Source: Lineus longissimus (taxonomy: Eukaryota > Nemertea > Pilidiophora > Heteronemertea > Lineidae). From it: a DNA stretch of 64,000 nucleotides. A model generated the notes under the pieces. That model worked only from the letters and a program-made list of their open reading frames with translations, ran no database searches and was not told the origin of the DNA. The stretch lies in the NCBI RefSeq assembly GCF_910592395.1, contig NC_088324.1, positions 11,992,953 through 12,056,952 on the forward strand, read 5' to 3'. Shown in pieces: positions 1-13,391 of this stretch (its first letter is position 1; the number at the start of each line of letters is the position of its first letter). A program made the translations under genes and the position numbers.

Positions 1-3000
1 AATGGTAGATCCATGCATTGGTCACAATTCATATCGCAGCAACCCAATATGGAGAAAACCAACGTCCTTATGCGAGGACACGCCAGAACAACACATCCAA
101 TGACGCACATCCGAGAGGAATGTGCCAAACGATTACCGCAGGCTTCAACCAAATACGTGTCTAAGCTTACTTTGCTGTGAAAACATCCATTTTGAAAAAT
201 GAGTTTTGGCACCATATGATGTTGATTGAATCAATAGCACAATAAGATCGAATCTTGCGGCTGTATTACAATGTGGCTGATATCGAATCCATTATCAAAC
301 CATTTAGGTCAGTCTCATTGTAAAATCACAATAGTTTTTATAGTATTTTATTCTAATTTTGAATGGTCAAATCTGACAGATACTGAGTATCAAATGATAT
401 GCTACACTAGAATATACATTTATCATTGTCATGAGATTAATTGAATAATTTACTATGCAACAGATGCCCCACAAGCAAACTTGAACAGACCGGAAATATT
501 GAGCCATCGCACAACCAATCTCACTTCCAGTGGATTATCAATAATTCTTGATAAACTCAGTAGAGATGTTTACAATGCCATCGACCCACAATTTTTAACA
601 GACCCTCCTAAATTGAATATCGGTAACTTTAATCATGGCCCTTGGGCAAGGTTTGTACATTCATTTCGAACAAGACAGTGCTACACACGAGATGACCTAT
701 CCATTTTGCATCAAACTGGTACTTTATTAGATCTGCCAGTGGCATCTTAAATGTCATTACCTTCAAGTATTTTTGAGCAGGTATGACCTTCCTGGACAGC
801 AGAAGACTGAATATACCCAAGATGGTATACAGATCATTACTTCGCTACAATAAAATCACAATGTTCAATCTGTACAAGGAATAGAATGACACAAAACCTA
901 ACATTTATGTTTTGTGATATTAAAGAAAATACCTTACAAATGCAATGAATATTATTGTGATATTCCACCAATTACAATATCACTTCCCGATGAGAGATAT
1001 GCCAATTCAGCTGAGCTGATAAATTCATTTGTTCAATCCCTGCAAAACACAGTGGGATACAAATGTAACATGTAGAAAAATTGTGATCAACTCCTTAAGG
1101 TATAAAAGGCCTTACAAACGATACAAATATATGACTGTGATATTTGACCATCCCTGACCACCAATATATTAGGTACAATATCGATATTGACGAAAAAGAG
1201 GAGTATTTGAGGTATCTTTCAAAAGTGTTATCATTTACACTCCATTAGGTCTAGTTTGCAGGGGTCTCCGTCCAAGGCTGAGGTGTTTTGATAAAGATTG
1301 AGCACACGACAAGGCCAGATTGAGGTGAGGATAAGGCCAGTATTCAATGTGGGGGAAATCATGAATGTGTCCAAATTGTGTGCACACAAAAACGAGCCAA
1401 ACTCACCCTTTTACAAGACGGGTTGTTCCTCTTGTGTGGGGAATGAATGTAGACCTCCCCATTGGGTTGTATGTCAACACCAACACCCAACTTGTACCAC
1501 TGACCGGGGCTGCTCAGATATTTGCGATAAATCTTTCCCGTGCACATGTCACTTAGGATATGTCTCCTCGGAACATATGTTTTTATGATATTTTCTTGAT
1601 TGTGCAGACGAAGGAATATTGGGTGAAAAAAACAATTAATCCGAAAAATCTATTAAGGAATCGCTGAACAAATTTATCCAAGCGGTCAGAATATTCTTCA
1701 TTGCCTGATATTATGACTGAGTGTGGTGAATATCCTAACGACATGAATCATGAAACTATGACCCTTTCTGGACATACGATGTGTGTGGCACACTTTGTTG
1801 GGAAGGGGTGAGACAAACAGACACACTTTAAGCTACCAATGCACGATCGAGACTCAAGATAATGTCATGCGATAACTGTAAGAAACATTTTTAGGCCTAA
1901 GTGTGTAAGTTAGCATTCGACCATCAAACAGTCCATCCAGTTCAACAGGGCTTTTTTGACATGACCAGTTTTACATTCAAGATTACTAGTGCCTGTGAAG
2001 CATAGTTTATGATGGCCAAGGGAGAGAAACTCCAGGGTATCAATATCAACATCCCTAGGACAAATGATCAATCAGCTTATATGCGATTGGTCAACAGTGT
2101 GTGAGACGTGTATTCACAACCGCTGCAGACTCATACATTCAATATGGCAGGTATGGAATCATCAATAAAATACAGGAAATTATCGATCAGGCACATTAGC
2201 AAGACCTGACGACTCCATTAATTGCTGTCGTGTACACAAGCCGTTCTATTTCTGTACTAACAGAATGTGTACGGTTTATTGCATGTCAGCTAAATGCTGA
2301 CAGTTCATCTTGCAGATTCAAAAGGGGAACATGGCACATGTAGCTCTTCTGACATGTCTGAATTTGGGCAAGTTATGAAGTCACTTATAGTTTTACCTTT
2401 CCTCAGTCATCCTTGGCCAAACATAGACAAGGAAAGGATTGCTTAGGTCTTTCACATGAGTTTGCAATGATGAAGAGGGCTTGACCTTCTTCACTGACCT
2501 CAGAATGAGCCGCAGAGCTGCCCTGGGCTCAATATACAAGTTCATGAGTACTATACACAAAGAATTGTGCAGCCTGCTTGCAAAATCAAATGCTCTTGCT
2601 TGAACTCCATTTGGTTGCCAAGAGAGGCAAGCAAATTCACCTTGACAAATATCTTGATCTTGCCAACAGCAGGAACTGGAGTGCTCATGAGACTTGAAAA
2701 TACTCTTCATGGGAAGCTTTACACTCTTCTGATTCACTGCGAAGAACTTGAATTCTCAACTGAAGGTATAGAAAAAGAACAACTATCTTTAACATGTTTA
2801 AAGGTCAAAAGTTGTCTTAATATGGCCTCTCTTATTCAGCAGCACCCAAGGACAAGAGTAGCAACATTTATCAACTCCCATGCACACTCATCACATGTCA
2901 AAAGAATGGAAAGGTTCTAGAAGTCACCATATACAGTAACACATCCAATACATCAAACTTTGATGTGGTGTGCACACTATGGCTTTATGCAGATTTATAG

Positions 3001-5344
3001 ATGGAATGTTTTAGTTGATGTCATGCATAATGCATAGCATTCCAGCACAGTGTTTGTTCGATACCTCAACCATGTCAACCTCAAGGTTAGAGTCACCAAT
3101 ATTTGTTTGACATCCATGATTAAAGTGATTGGAAAGGTCATCAGCAGAATCATTATTGTATCTAACATGTCTAATATAGTAATAAGCCTCATATATGTAA
3201 TTCAAATTTTATGCAGATTTCAAACTGACACCCAACTTGACAACCTGTAGTGAGTGAGGTTCATGTAAGTACATGGAGGACAGTGACTCGTATCCACAGA
3301 TGGTAAACAAGCGGACCAAAGTACTCTGAGTTCAGGCGTATGATCTTTTTTAAGGCAAAGCTTACTGAATAATCATTGAAGATTGACATCGATTACTGTC
3401 TGTCACAAAGCATGATCTCACTTTGACTGCAACGTACCCTTCTAAACAAGAACCAGCCAAACTTGATGAAATCAAGAATCACAATGCATGGAAACCACTC
3501 AGGTCCTTAGCTTCCATTCCTCAGCATTCTCAACCTGAAAGCCTTGTCCTGGGCCAAAATACCATTACATTGTACATGAAATTCAGAAACTAATACCAAG
3601 AGCAATGTTCAGTATGACTGATCAGTAGCCACACCTTCGTGATTACCGGTAGATGAGGTAAAGGACATCCATCGTGAATCAACTTCAAAAGAAACTAAGG
3701 CAACACCAACAACTTGTATTGTCAGTGCTTTGACGTTGTCAATACTGCTCCTACGAATGTGTAATTAGAGTCCACCTCATATTTTATAGATGGACCTGAT
3801 GAATACCATGAAGAGAAGTATGAGCAGAATTATAACTTTGTATATTAGCATTATTGGTATGGTTTAAGCAAGGCTGGGAGATGAACAGTCCATGTGAACA
3901 ACAAATAATTACAGGTGTGGTGCGAATTTCATTTTGTTTGATGACAGTCCTGTAGTATGCCATGTATGTCATGTCAGAGTTTGAGGTACATACATGATAT
4001 TTACAAACACAGGCAAAACATGTCGCATGCTGACAGGCCTCTTTATAGGGATCAATGCTAGCATAAATGACTGGTCAAATCAATACATTTGATCAATAAG
4101 ATACATGTAGGTCATTTCGAACTAGACTACGCCTTCACACATATTCGTCACACCATGTGTAGTTTTAAGATTACTACAAAATTGGAGATTATCAGTATCA
4201 AATGTCATGAGACTGAGAGCCAAGGGTTTTTCACATCAGCATCATGAAATAAGAAAGTACATCCAACCATACAATTGAAAAACACAACTACATGTAGTAC
4301 CTTCACCACCAACTACATTTTGTACCATACAATCAATGAAACCAACTACCACATATTTCGAATATTCCTAACCTGATATTGTTCCTCAGTCATGTTGATA
4401 TATGTTACTTCCTCTGCTACAGAGTAAATCCATGACAATACTTATATTTTATCAATCTACGTGTACAAAACCCAAAGATTCAGGCTTACATCCACCATGT
4501 TCTAGATCGATGTGACGAGATTGACAAAGCCCAGTTGATGGGCCTACATGTAACAGGATTTTATCCAAGCCTAGGCACATATTGACATTTTGGATTATGA
4601 TAATTCACTCAGGGGATGACAGGTGCAAGCTCTCTGGTACGCTGTCTCTTCTTAGAAGGCGTGAGCCTGGCATAATGTAGTGTAAACATTCAACTTCATG
4701 CTGAAGAAATATGGTTCATCAGCTATAGAAAATGGATACATGCTTTACTATAGAAAATGGATACACGCTGAGTTCAGAATTATATCTCACTTTTGTGTAG
4801 ACCTGTCAACAAATGCTCAATTCGTTACAATGTTTAAGTTTTTAAGTATGAATCGTGAGTATAAAACTTTACCTCATAGAAAAACACATCAGCAATTGTC
4901 ATAACAACAAAATTGGCGAATGGCAAGAAATTCTTGGTTGAATTTCGATGAAGACTACACTTCCTTCACTTGATACCCGATATCACACAAGTCTACCAAT
5001 GAATACATACTGGTCAGTGCTTCATTCAGATAATTGAACCTATTCTAGCAATAAAAAAGAAGTTATTTCAGTTTTCTGCCATGTACCTGTTTCAAACCGA
5101 TTTCTGGTCCAAATTGACATGACCATTTTGATACTTACTAAGCTCCGGTCAAACTTTATCATCAGCTTCATAAGGAAAAGTTGTAATGTTATAACTGAAA
5201 CACCACCAAACTTTACGACGCAATGTCTCACACTGACAATGCATTGGTGGAAAATTGAGAATGATTAAAAGATTTTAACAAAGATTTTGAAATACAATTT
5301 CTTTCTGGCCCCCAATCTTTTATTTTTGTCACAAAAATACCTAC
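1..5344. other. Whirlin downstream intron / flank, no confirmed gene
   Basis: The whirlin exon at 5345-6118 ends in a splice donor, so this stretch is probably intron of that gene on the minus strand, running off the left edge. I looked for the rest of PDZ1 and the other whirlin exons here and could not identify them. Several open frames of 60-117 codons occur, but they lack homology I recognise and often overlap on both strands. One possible minus-strand exon near 1408-1560 is listed separately. Confidence 0.5.
1408..1560 (-). other. Possible unassigned minus-strand exon
   Basis: A minus-strand open stretch reads like structured protein, with the segments QWYKLGVGVDIQPNGEVYIH and SPHKRNNPSCKR. 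It ends exactly at a good donor context (AAAAGG then GTGAGT, exon end about 1408 in phase 0). I see no convincing acceptor upstream; a weak AG occurs around 1550-1590. I do not recognise the domain and it does not match whirlin as I know it. It could be an exon of an unrelated nested gene, a decayed mobile-element coding fragment, or chance. The opposite strand is also open over the same bases, which lowers confidence. Confidence 0.25.
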
Positions 5345-6118
5345 CTTTGCTGCTTGCTCATGAGTTATCTTATCGAAGGAGTAATCATTCACAGCAACAA
5401 TCTGGTCACCCGGTGCCAGCCCCTGATGTTCTGCCGGCGAACCCGTCTCCACAAACGACACATATATTCCAATACCATGTTCAGCACCTCCCCGGATACT
5501 GAACCCTAACGTCTCTTTCTTGTCCTTTGACTGACGCAGATAGACTCGCTTGACTGTGACTACTTCTGTTGGAGTCGGGCTCTCCTGTGGCCGACTTGAC
5601 CGTTGAGGATGCAGTTTCTGTCGGCCAGCAGTAGCGTAACCACTGTCATCCCCGCGCTTTTGCATCTTGCCCTTCTTACCAGTACTATTCACATTCGGCA
5701 TACTTGAAGTCCGTGAGACAGGGTAACCCTGTCGAGGGAATGTATTTCCGTGCACAGCAGCAGTGATTGGTGTTTGAGGCTGAGTTGCATTAGCAGTTGG
5801 CACAGGATATAATCCATCCTCTGAAATATACCTATCAAATAATGGTACATCTGACTGTGGTATAACTTTTCGTAGCAACGGCACCATTTGTCTTTTCACA
5901 GGCGTGTCAAGAAGTATTTTCATCATTTGAACAAACTCGTAAACGTTCCGTCTAGAGTGATACTCATTTAGTGAGTCAACAAAATCCGACCTGTCCCGCT
6001 CATTGAACAGATTCACAAGTGCTTCCTGAAGTCTACGTACGTGTAATGAGAGTGATCGCCTGTGCAGGCTTCTTGTCGTGCCGCCCCGAGCTTGCATACT
6101 GGCCATTTCTAGCTCCAT
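5345..6118 (-). CDS. WHRN: Whirlin homologue, first coding exon (partial gene)
   Basis: Whirlin is a PDZ scaffold of stereocilia tips and the ciliary Usher type 2 complex. This exon encodes 258 residues. Residues about 25-105 form the harmonin-N-like helical domain (motifs EYHSRRNVYEFVQMMKILLD, TPVKRQMVPLLRKVIPQSD, LFDRYISEDGLYP). A basic, Ser/Pro-rich linker follows. The first PDZ domain starts near residue 188 (LGFSIRGGAEHGIGIYVSFV, then GLAPGDQIVAVND). The order and wording of both domains match vertebrate whirlin closely. The linker is clearly longer than in mammals. The exon ends at AAAG|GTAG after ...HEQAAK, in the middle of PDZ1, so the rest lies in later exons to the left that I could not find. 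The start ATG at 6116-6118 has no acceptor just upstream, so this looks like the true first coding exon. Harmonin is the alternative, but the HNL-PDZ wording favours whirlin. Confidence 0.88.
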
Positions 6119-9100
6119 GATTAAAAAATTAAAGTAGCTTTATGACAGAATAAAGTACGATGTCACTTGATCTCAAAATCCATGACTATAGGATGAATTC
6201 TCTTCTGATTGAGGCTACACCATTACTGAAAGGAGAAAGGTTTGCAGTTACACATTTGAAATATCTCATGACATCACCACACTCTCAGACTGATTTCGTT
6301 GAGTCATAAGATTTATCTTACAACACGCTGCTAATCTGATCTGTTAAGAGGCATGTGTCGCAAAGGTTTGACATTTTTCAATGTTTTAAGGTCAATCATA
6401 TGCCTAAACAAATCATGCCATAGCCCGGCAAGGTAAAGCCTTCGTCTTCATCATTTCGACTTAAGTCCTTCATTGAAATTGTCAATATAATCGCAGAATG
6501 AAGACAACGGTACTGACTACTGAGGGCGATCGCTTAGAAATAGATAGATAGATTAGATATATATGTACGTAGCAGATTTTACGCGAACTTGACCAAACCC
6601 CACGGCCGGCGAGCAACACAACGCCTTGACCCACGTGCCTACCTACCTACGCCGATACCTACCTACGCCGATACCTACCTATCACAGCAATATATTAGGC
6701 CTATACTCCTCTAGGCTCTAGTCATCATGATGAACAGGAAGAAGAGCTAAAGACGGACGATGATAGGTATGACATTTGACCAATCAATCATACAATGCAT
6801 GCTTATGCCACAGCATAGCCTCAGCTTGCGCATGTTACAAATTCAAATTCAATGTTGGCCTATGCTGTACCAGTGTATGTATAATGTAGGCCTATCCTAC
6901 ACACATGACACACACATCTTCTGCATGTTCTGTGCTCAAGTCTCGGTGACACTGACACGCCCCAAAACAACTGCTCCAGAATCAAAATCGAAAAGAAATT
7001 ATACTATAACAAATATGTGATTATCACCGTATCACCATTACTCTTTCATCAAGACACTTATTTATTCCCAACACGGCCTATTAAATGAATTAATTCGACT
7101 TTTGATGATCACTCGAGACGACAATCGATAAGTTGTTGATGTTGAGCTACCACATTGTACCACAGTTGTTTCGGTCCCTGACGTTTTCGCCCCCATGTCG
7201 TTTCGCTCCAAATCGCTCCCTTGTGTCTCATTAGGGAGTTTTTTTGTATTCATGCGCGGCCAACCCGTTACCGTAGTTTCTAAAAAAATCATTAATTTCT
7301 TGGTTCTCGCAGTATTCCAGTGTTGATTTAGCAGTTGTTTTGGCAAAGACATGTTTTTTAAAGTTTTTGAAACCTAGAATGCTACTCAATAAGTGGCTAG
7401 CAAGAAACTACGCATTTTACTGTTGTTGCCGACGTATGTGTACACTGAACTTGGAATGTGCGTCGGCCCCGTGTTGAAATGCCGTCCAGTGCCAGTTGGT
7501 GCGTTTTTCGCTGATTTGGGCGAAATTCAACATTTTTTTGACTTTTGTGTAGCGTAAGCAACTGTCTTTCATGGGAGAATGGTCATTGTAAGAATTATTT
7601 AGGAAGAAATGTATAATATTTTGGGGGTTTTCGTGATTGTCCGGCCCGATTGGCAATATTTTTATTGCCATTTGGGATGGTGAACAGAGCTAGGAGCAAA
7701 TGCGACGCTTATTTAAAGAAATAAAATGCCCGATTTAACATCCTGCAGAATCAGGGGAATCGGACGTTTTCAGTGATATACGACACAAATGGGTTGTCCT
7801 CATGCAATCACTTTGGAAACGCATTTTAAAATAGATGTTACGTCATGTTAATGGGGCACGTCATCATCGCGTACATTCGGGAAAAACTCCCTAACGAGAC
7901 CTTACTTGCAACTATACGTCCATCACTGAAATCTTAGTGTACTGATTGCCCGCTATAAGCTAGGTAATTGCGCCCCTAAACCAATTTTGGACTTCTCCAG
8001 AACTCAAACTTTAACGTGAGTTAATTGTAATCTTACTCCCTACACACCGAAGTGATTTATCTAGGAATACAGTTTAACTTCACTGACAACTGATAGAGTG
8101 TTGATGAGTTCATTTAATCCTTCAATTCCTTTGATTTTCTTGGCGAACTGACGTCCGACAATGACTTGTAACTGTAACGCTATATGTGCATTGCCATTTG
8201 TGTGTGAAACAGTTATCTATTTTCGGACGAAACTCTGTCCCTCACAAACTTTGGTCGATTTCGGATAGAACATCTCATCTCATTTATATCAGGCCAATTG
8301 TTCAAGTGTTTCTTTCATCATGATGCCTACGACTCAGTTGGGGGGGGGGGGGAGGGGGAGACGAATGCCACACTTACTTTACCTTCCTCTAGCTTCTTGA
8401 TGATGGCTAGTATAAGTATAAGCTTCGAGTAACCAGACTAAGCTTTAAGTTAAGGTTGTGACAATGTCTCAGGACGTGAGGTAGATATGTCTGCTTGCCT
8501 CGTGGCTTCTTCTCTTTGACATTGTCTATGAAAAAGATAATTCTGAATGTCTAATAAGTAATATGATTGCCTCTCAGGTCCTGTGAAGAGGAGGGGGGCA
8601 GCCAGTAAAATCGTGGGCTGTGAGAATTGCGAAGGGGTTGTGTCTAGTATCACCACAACAACGTTGATATGATCACTCGTCGTTTCAGCCGGCATGACTT
8701 GGGACATCCAGTGACGCAGCAAAAAGTAGCGACGGTACAGCCAGAAGTAGCAACAAGAAGCTTTACCCTGATCTCACTCATGATAACTGCAAGAAAAAAC
8801 AAGTGACCTGCCGAAGATCACTGATGGCCAAATGAATCTTTCTATGTAGATTTTACAACCCTGGAAAGCACATCTTCTTTGACACTTCCCGAAAATGCAG
8901 TGAATATTATTTCCCATGCAAATGATCATCAGCTAGGGAAATCTGGTGGTAGCAACTAAAACTGATGTCATCGCCATTTCGTTCACTTTCCTTGCTATCC
9001 CCTGAAATTACTTTTTAATTGGACGATTATGAAAAACTTATTGAATTTCGTAACACTGAGAAAAACAATTATTTCCCCTGCCTAACACAAGTTTTAATGA

Positions 9101-12100
9101 TGTGATTTAAGGTTGAACCTGGTTAAGCCAAGCTTATCCCCCTACAACATGAAACTCGGAACAGAAGTTCAGACCATATGGTATTCATTGCTAATGAGGT
9201 TTAGTCTCGTGGTTTGTCATTTCATTTCTCTGCTAGGGTCAATGTTTCCAGACACTTTATGTGAGCCGCAATGAATTGAAAGGTCAGAGGGTATTTTCAA
9301 TTCTGTCATAACTCATACTCAGTGATGGATTACGGTACAATATTTTTCTAAAGTGGGTAAAATTTGCTTGGCAAACCATCGACATTCATTGAGGCATGAG
9401 TTCTAGACTAGATTCTGGCCTTGTAAGTTGCAAGCTCTGAATTCTGAATTTGTTGTATTTTTTGTTCTCTTTTTTAGGATAGTGTGTAAATTACAGTAAA
9501 AGTCCCAATCAAGCTTTGGATTGAAAGGTATGCACTGAATTGGAATTTATCTCCCCAATCAAAACGATCTATGCAAGTGTTCTTCCCAAAAAAGCACCCC
9601 CTTTTTAGCTCACCTTTCAGGGGAGCGTATATGATACCGTGCCTGGCCACTTCATTCATTTTCTCACAGATTTTACACCCAAGTTTTAAACTGTGAATGA
9701 CCCCCCTTCTCCGTGGAAATTGGAACACGCAAAAAGTGTCCAGTGACTGTTCACATGTGAACTTGTGGCATTGTTTCAAATGTCACCATTGCTTGTTCAC
9801 TTGTAAAACCAATAGGAATAAAAACTGCACTAGTCTAGAATAGAACTGAACAGTCTATGGATATAGATCCTTAAGTGTCTCGGGACATGTACTTATTAGT
9901 ATTTGGCAAAGACCAACAACTTCATATCAAATCAAATTCTTGGCCTATATCTTGAGAGGATTAGGATGTTGTTTTTGAGAACCAAATATTATTTACTCCT
10001 CCATGTCCTACCTAAAGAGTACAAGGCACTCGGCTTTGTATGTGCTATCTCAGAGATGATCTGCAATTTTGAATGAACGCCATGCCCAACTTGTTTTCAG
10101 TGATTTAAGAGCTTTCATTTTCATTGACTCTCACATTCTGTAGTCATATCGATAATGCACGTTGTCAGAACTGAATGGCAGAACTGAGACACATACTGGT
10201 CTTGTTGACATTCATATAAAAGGAGGACAAACCTATCATTTTACCGTCGAAGTGCATTCAGGAAGAGTTTGCACCCCTTGACTTTTTCTAGGCACTGGTA
10301 ATCTATCCCAGTTGTGAGTTAGGTAGTCCTCCTTGTGCTTTGAGGATTTGTAGCGGTTACATGAAAGGGTTTTATCAGTATTATCAAGCTGTAAGTTGTC
10401 AAGGCCTGCAGTGAAGGATTGTTTGATCTTTGGAATTTTCATAACCAATAAATTTTAATTGACCACTTCAAAAAAGCTATGCGAAAGGTTGCACCGGTCA
10501 GTAATTGCCCGAAGACGTACTGGTGGTAATCAAAATCACAACCTACCGCACAACCGCAAAAACGTTGGTCTAGCAAAAGCATTATGATTTTTGCTTTCAA
10601 TCAATACTAATGCCAATTTAATTGGGGATATTTTCTAATGCCTGATTACCCAAAACATAATATAAAGCTTTATCATTATAGTATTACAGTTATTTTGTAA
10701 ACTTATGATTATTTGTATTCAAGCGCCTAATCGGGTAATGTGTGGACTTTCTAAACATGCTGAGACGTTTTGACAATTGAGAGGTACGAGTGAAGTCAGT
10801 TGTGGACTGTTTTCTTAATGATTTTCCTTTAAACGGTGGTCACTTTTACATGAGACACTTCCCAATCCAGGCCTTATTTCAGTGTGTCAAGATAGGAGAT
10901 ACTTTCTGTTTTTGAACCTGTGGTAATACATGTATTGAAGATACTACATGTATAGTGAGTGAATGAGAGATTCTAGAGGTGAGTTTCTCTACTCTGGTTC
11001 TTAATGATTTCTAAGTTTCCCTGGTTTGTTCTGAGGGGATCATCGTGCAGTTCATGTAAATCATGATTTTGGTTGGCTGGATATCCCTGGTTGAGATTTG
11101 GAGGATTGAATCTCTCTTAGCAAAAACCTCTGTTTTTAGCAACTCAACTCTGTAGTGAGCTTTTAATCTCACAAAGGATTCTTTGTACCGGTAAACGCAA
11201 GATTCACATGAAATGATCCAATAAATTGAATAAGTAATAAGCGATGAATCAAATCATCTCCTTTGTGATAACTTGTAGATGATGACTGTGACTTCATAAG
11301 GATAACTCAGCTCGATTGTGGCACTGTGTGGGAAGAAGCGGTGACCTTTGTGACTTGGTGATTGTTACATGAATGAACTTAGATAATTCGTCTATCACAA
11401 AATTAGCTGCGTGTTGTGATGCACGGATTTAAAACATTGACTCTATATTGTCGTCAGTCAAATTTTAATCTCACATTAAATTGATAGTCCCTGGGTTGAA
11501 ATCAATGAACAGAACAGCCCCCGAGATGAAAGGAATTGCTCGCCTTCGTACACAAATTAGCACAACAAACAACAAAGTCCACACTGGTCCCTCATGTCAC
11601 AATGACGGCACAATCTGACAAAGGCTGATCAATGGTCTATATAACTTGAATTCAATAACAGCATTTCTTTGCTCTATTTCTCATACAGGCTTTATAGCAG
11701 GCATAGGCGTGAGTTTTAATTGTGAAAGACTTTTGAAAAACTGGTTTAAAAGTTTGTCTTGTTTTTCTGTGAATTTTCTATGCGATAGTGCAAGGAAACG
11801 TCCCCAACGAATTGTCATTACTTTTGGATATTTAGTTATCTTGATAGTGAGACAGGCTGTGGATTAACAAAAGTTCTGACATCTATCAGAGAGTCATTTA
11901 TTCAAGTGAGGATACTCTAAAATAAGGTTGGTATAATCTATTCAAACTCAAAGACTGACAGTTCGCTTACAATGTACATGTACACATGAGAGACCATCAT
12001 CTCATGGTCTTCTGTTATAAGGCCGCCTGCACTGTGATATCAAACAAAATATGCTGTCCTTAACTCTAAAATTGTGACCATGGACGAACTAGTCAGCACT

Positions 12101-13200
12101 CCACGGTCAAGAAGCCAATGTTTGCCCTATCCTAGCATGCACCAGCATGTTATTACCAGTCCTGTTGTTCTGGTTGTCGCCACACTTGCACTAAAGCTAT
12201 AAAGTGGACACAAACTCTATGGTCCACAACAATTAATCAATACGGCTCAAATATTGTAGTAATGATCGGAACTAGCGTAGCTGAATTATTGGTGTATAGG
12301 TCTTGCAAGTGGCAATTGATTCTGAAATGTGTCAGTGTATTTGTGATGATTATTGAATTGTGCAGGACATGTAACTTTCATGTTTTGGGATTCTGTGCTG
12401 TTTCTCTTTTCTCGTTGAGATGAGGTAAGGAAATGCTGCAAATATCTGCTGGGAATTGTTGCACCCTATGATCCTCGAATCCTCCATGCTTTCTATTTTA
12501 TTGGGTGAAGTTTTGCTCTGCATTTCCATCCATTCATGGTGTCTTTCGGATGAAAAAGTGCAATTGGCTTCCATGTTGGTCAGGATTTTAAGATGCCTTG
12601 TATTTGCATCAATCAATGCTTTTGCTGTGACATTGACAATTCTACATATATGAGCTCAGTTTGATTATTCAATTTCCTGTCCTCTCGGTGGTCTCTCAAC
12701 CTTGACAGACTGGTCATCCATAATGTGCAATGCTTTCAAATCACATATATCACAAATCATAAACTAACACATCTCAACTTGTATTGAAAGTTGTATATGC
12801 TATTCATACGCTATCATGGAATTATTACCTTCTTTTGAAATGAACCAATATTGTAGAGTCGAGGTGGCATTAGAGCATTGGCCAAAGAGCAGCGACTTGT
12901 CCAGGGTTGACACACTATGACAGTTTGTCACGCTATCGACTTTGACAGGTATTATTGAATTATATGCAGTGATTTTCATCACTCTTGTGGGCTTATTCTA
13001 TTCAATGGCAATATCACAGGGTATCTTTCTAGACATGTTGCTTTAAACTTGCATCCTTGATCAGCCTAAATTTGTTCTGTTGAGAACAAGAAGTAGGGAC
13101 TGGAGACTTCGTTCTTTTGGTCCTATTGAAGTTGCCTGGCCAAAATCCAAAGGCTTGTTGTCACATTTAAACTGGTGTTACCCTTCTTCTTTCTTCAGGC
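6119..13200. other. Intergenic region between head-to-head WHRN and AKNA
   Basis: About 7 kb separate the whirlin start (minus strand) from the AKNA start (plus strand). It should hold the promoters and any untranslated first exons of both, but I cannot place a transcription start from sequence alone. Visible structure is limited to a short 16-bp tandem repeat at 6640-6688, a G homopolymer near 8340-8353, and a few TACATGTA and TAGGCCTA palindromes. No open frame here resembles a known protein. Confidence 0.5.
6640..6688. repeat. 16-bp short tandem repeat
   Basis: The unit ACCTACCTACGCCGAT occurs about 2.7 times in direct succession, upstream of the whirlin coding exon. It looks like a simple minisatellite. 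Confidence 0.75.
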
Positions 13201-13253
13201 TCCAGTGATGCATAATGGAGCTGACCCACAGCTCTGGGTGAACAAGAAACAAG

Positions 13254-13376
13254 ATGTCTCTCTTCTACAGTTACATGTACAATGATTACGATGACCTTGA
13301 CCTAATACTCCCATCACTTCTCTCTTCAGGTTGTGGTGAATCAGAATGGAGCGGACCCCCACCACTGACTAAGTGA
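13254..13376 (+). other. Upstream ORF / duplicated copy of the AKNA start region
   Basis: A 40-codon ORF starts at ATG 13254 and stops at TGA 13374-13376, 16 bp before the AKNA ATG. Its surroundings (about 13195-13290) resemble those of the real start (about 13328-13425). Both have TCTTCAGG followed by an ATGGAGC(T/G)GA..CCCAC stretch, then GATGTCTC(T/G)CTTC at the ATG, then a Tyr/Asp/Asn-rich start (MSLFYSYMYNDYDD against MSRFQYDNDFELDQD). The offset between the two ATGs is 138 bp. It is either an alternative first exon or, if both copies share one transcript, a uORF. I see no usable donor after the first copy. Confidence 0.45.
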
Positions 13377-13391
13377 ACCAGCAGTCTAAAG

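Noticed and set aside
481-750. 89-codon plus-strand ORF near the left edge
   Set aside because: It has no ATG at its start, no homology I recognise and no exon borders; it is likely chance in whirlin intron or flank.
2393-2920. Open frames over 100 codons on both strands
   Set aside because: Both strands are open over the same bases, no domain is recognisable, and there are no clear splice borders. It could be a decayed element, but I cannot support a gene.
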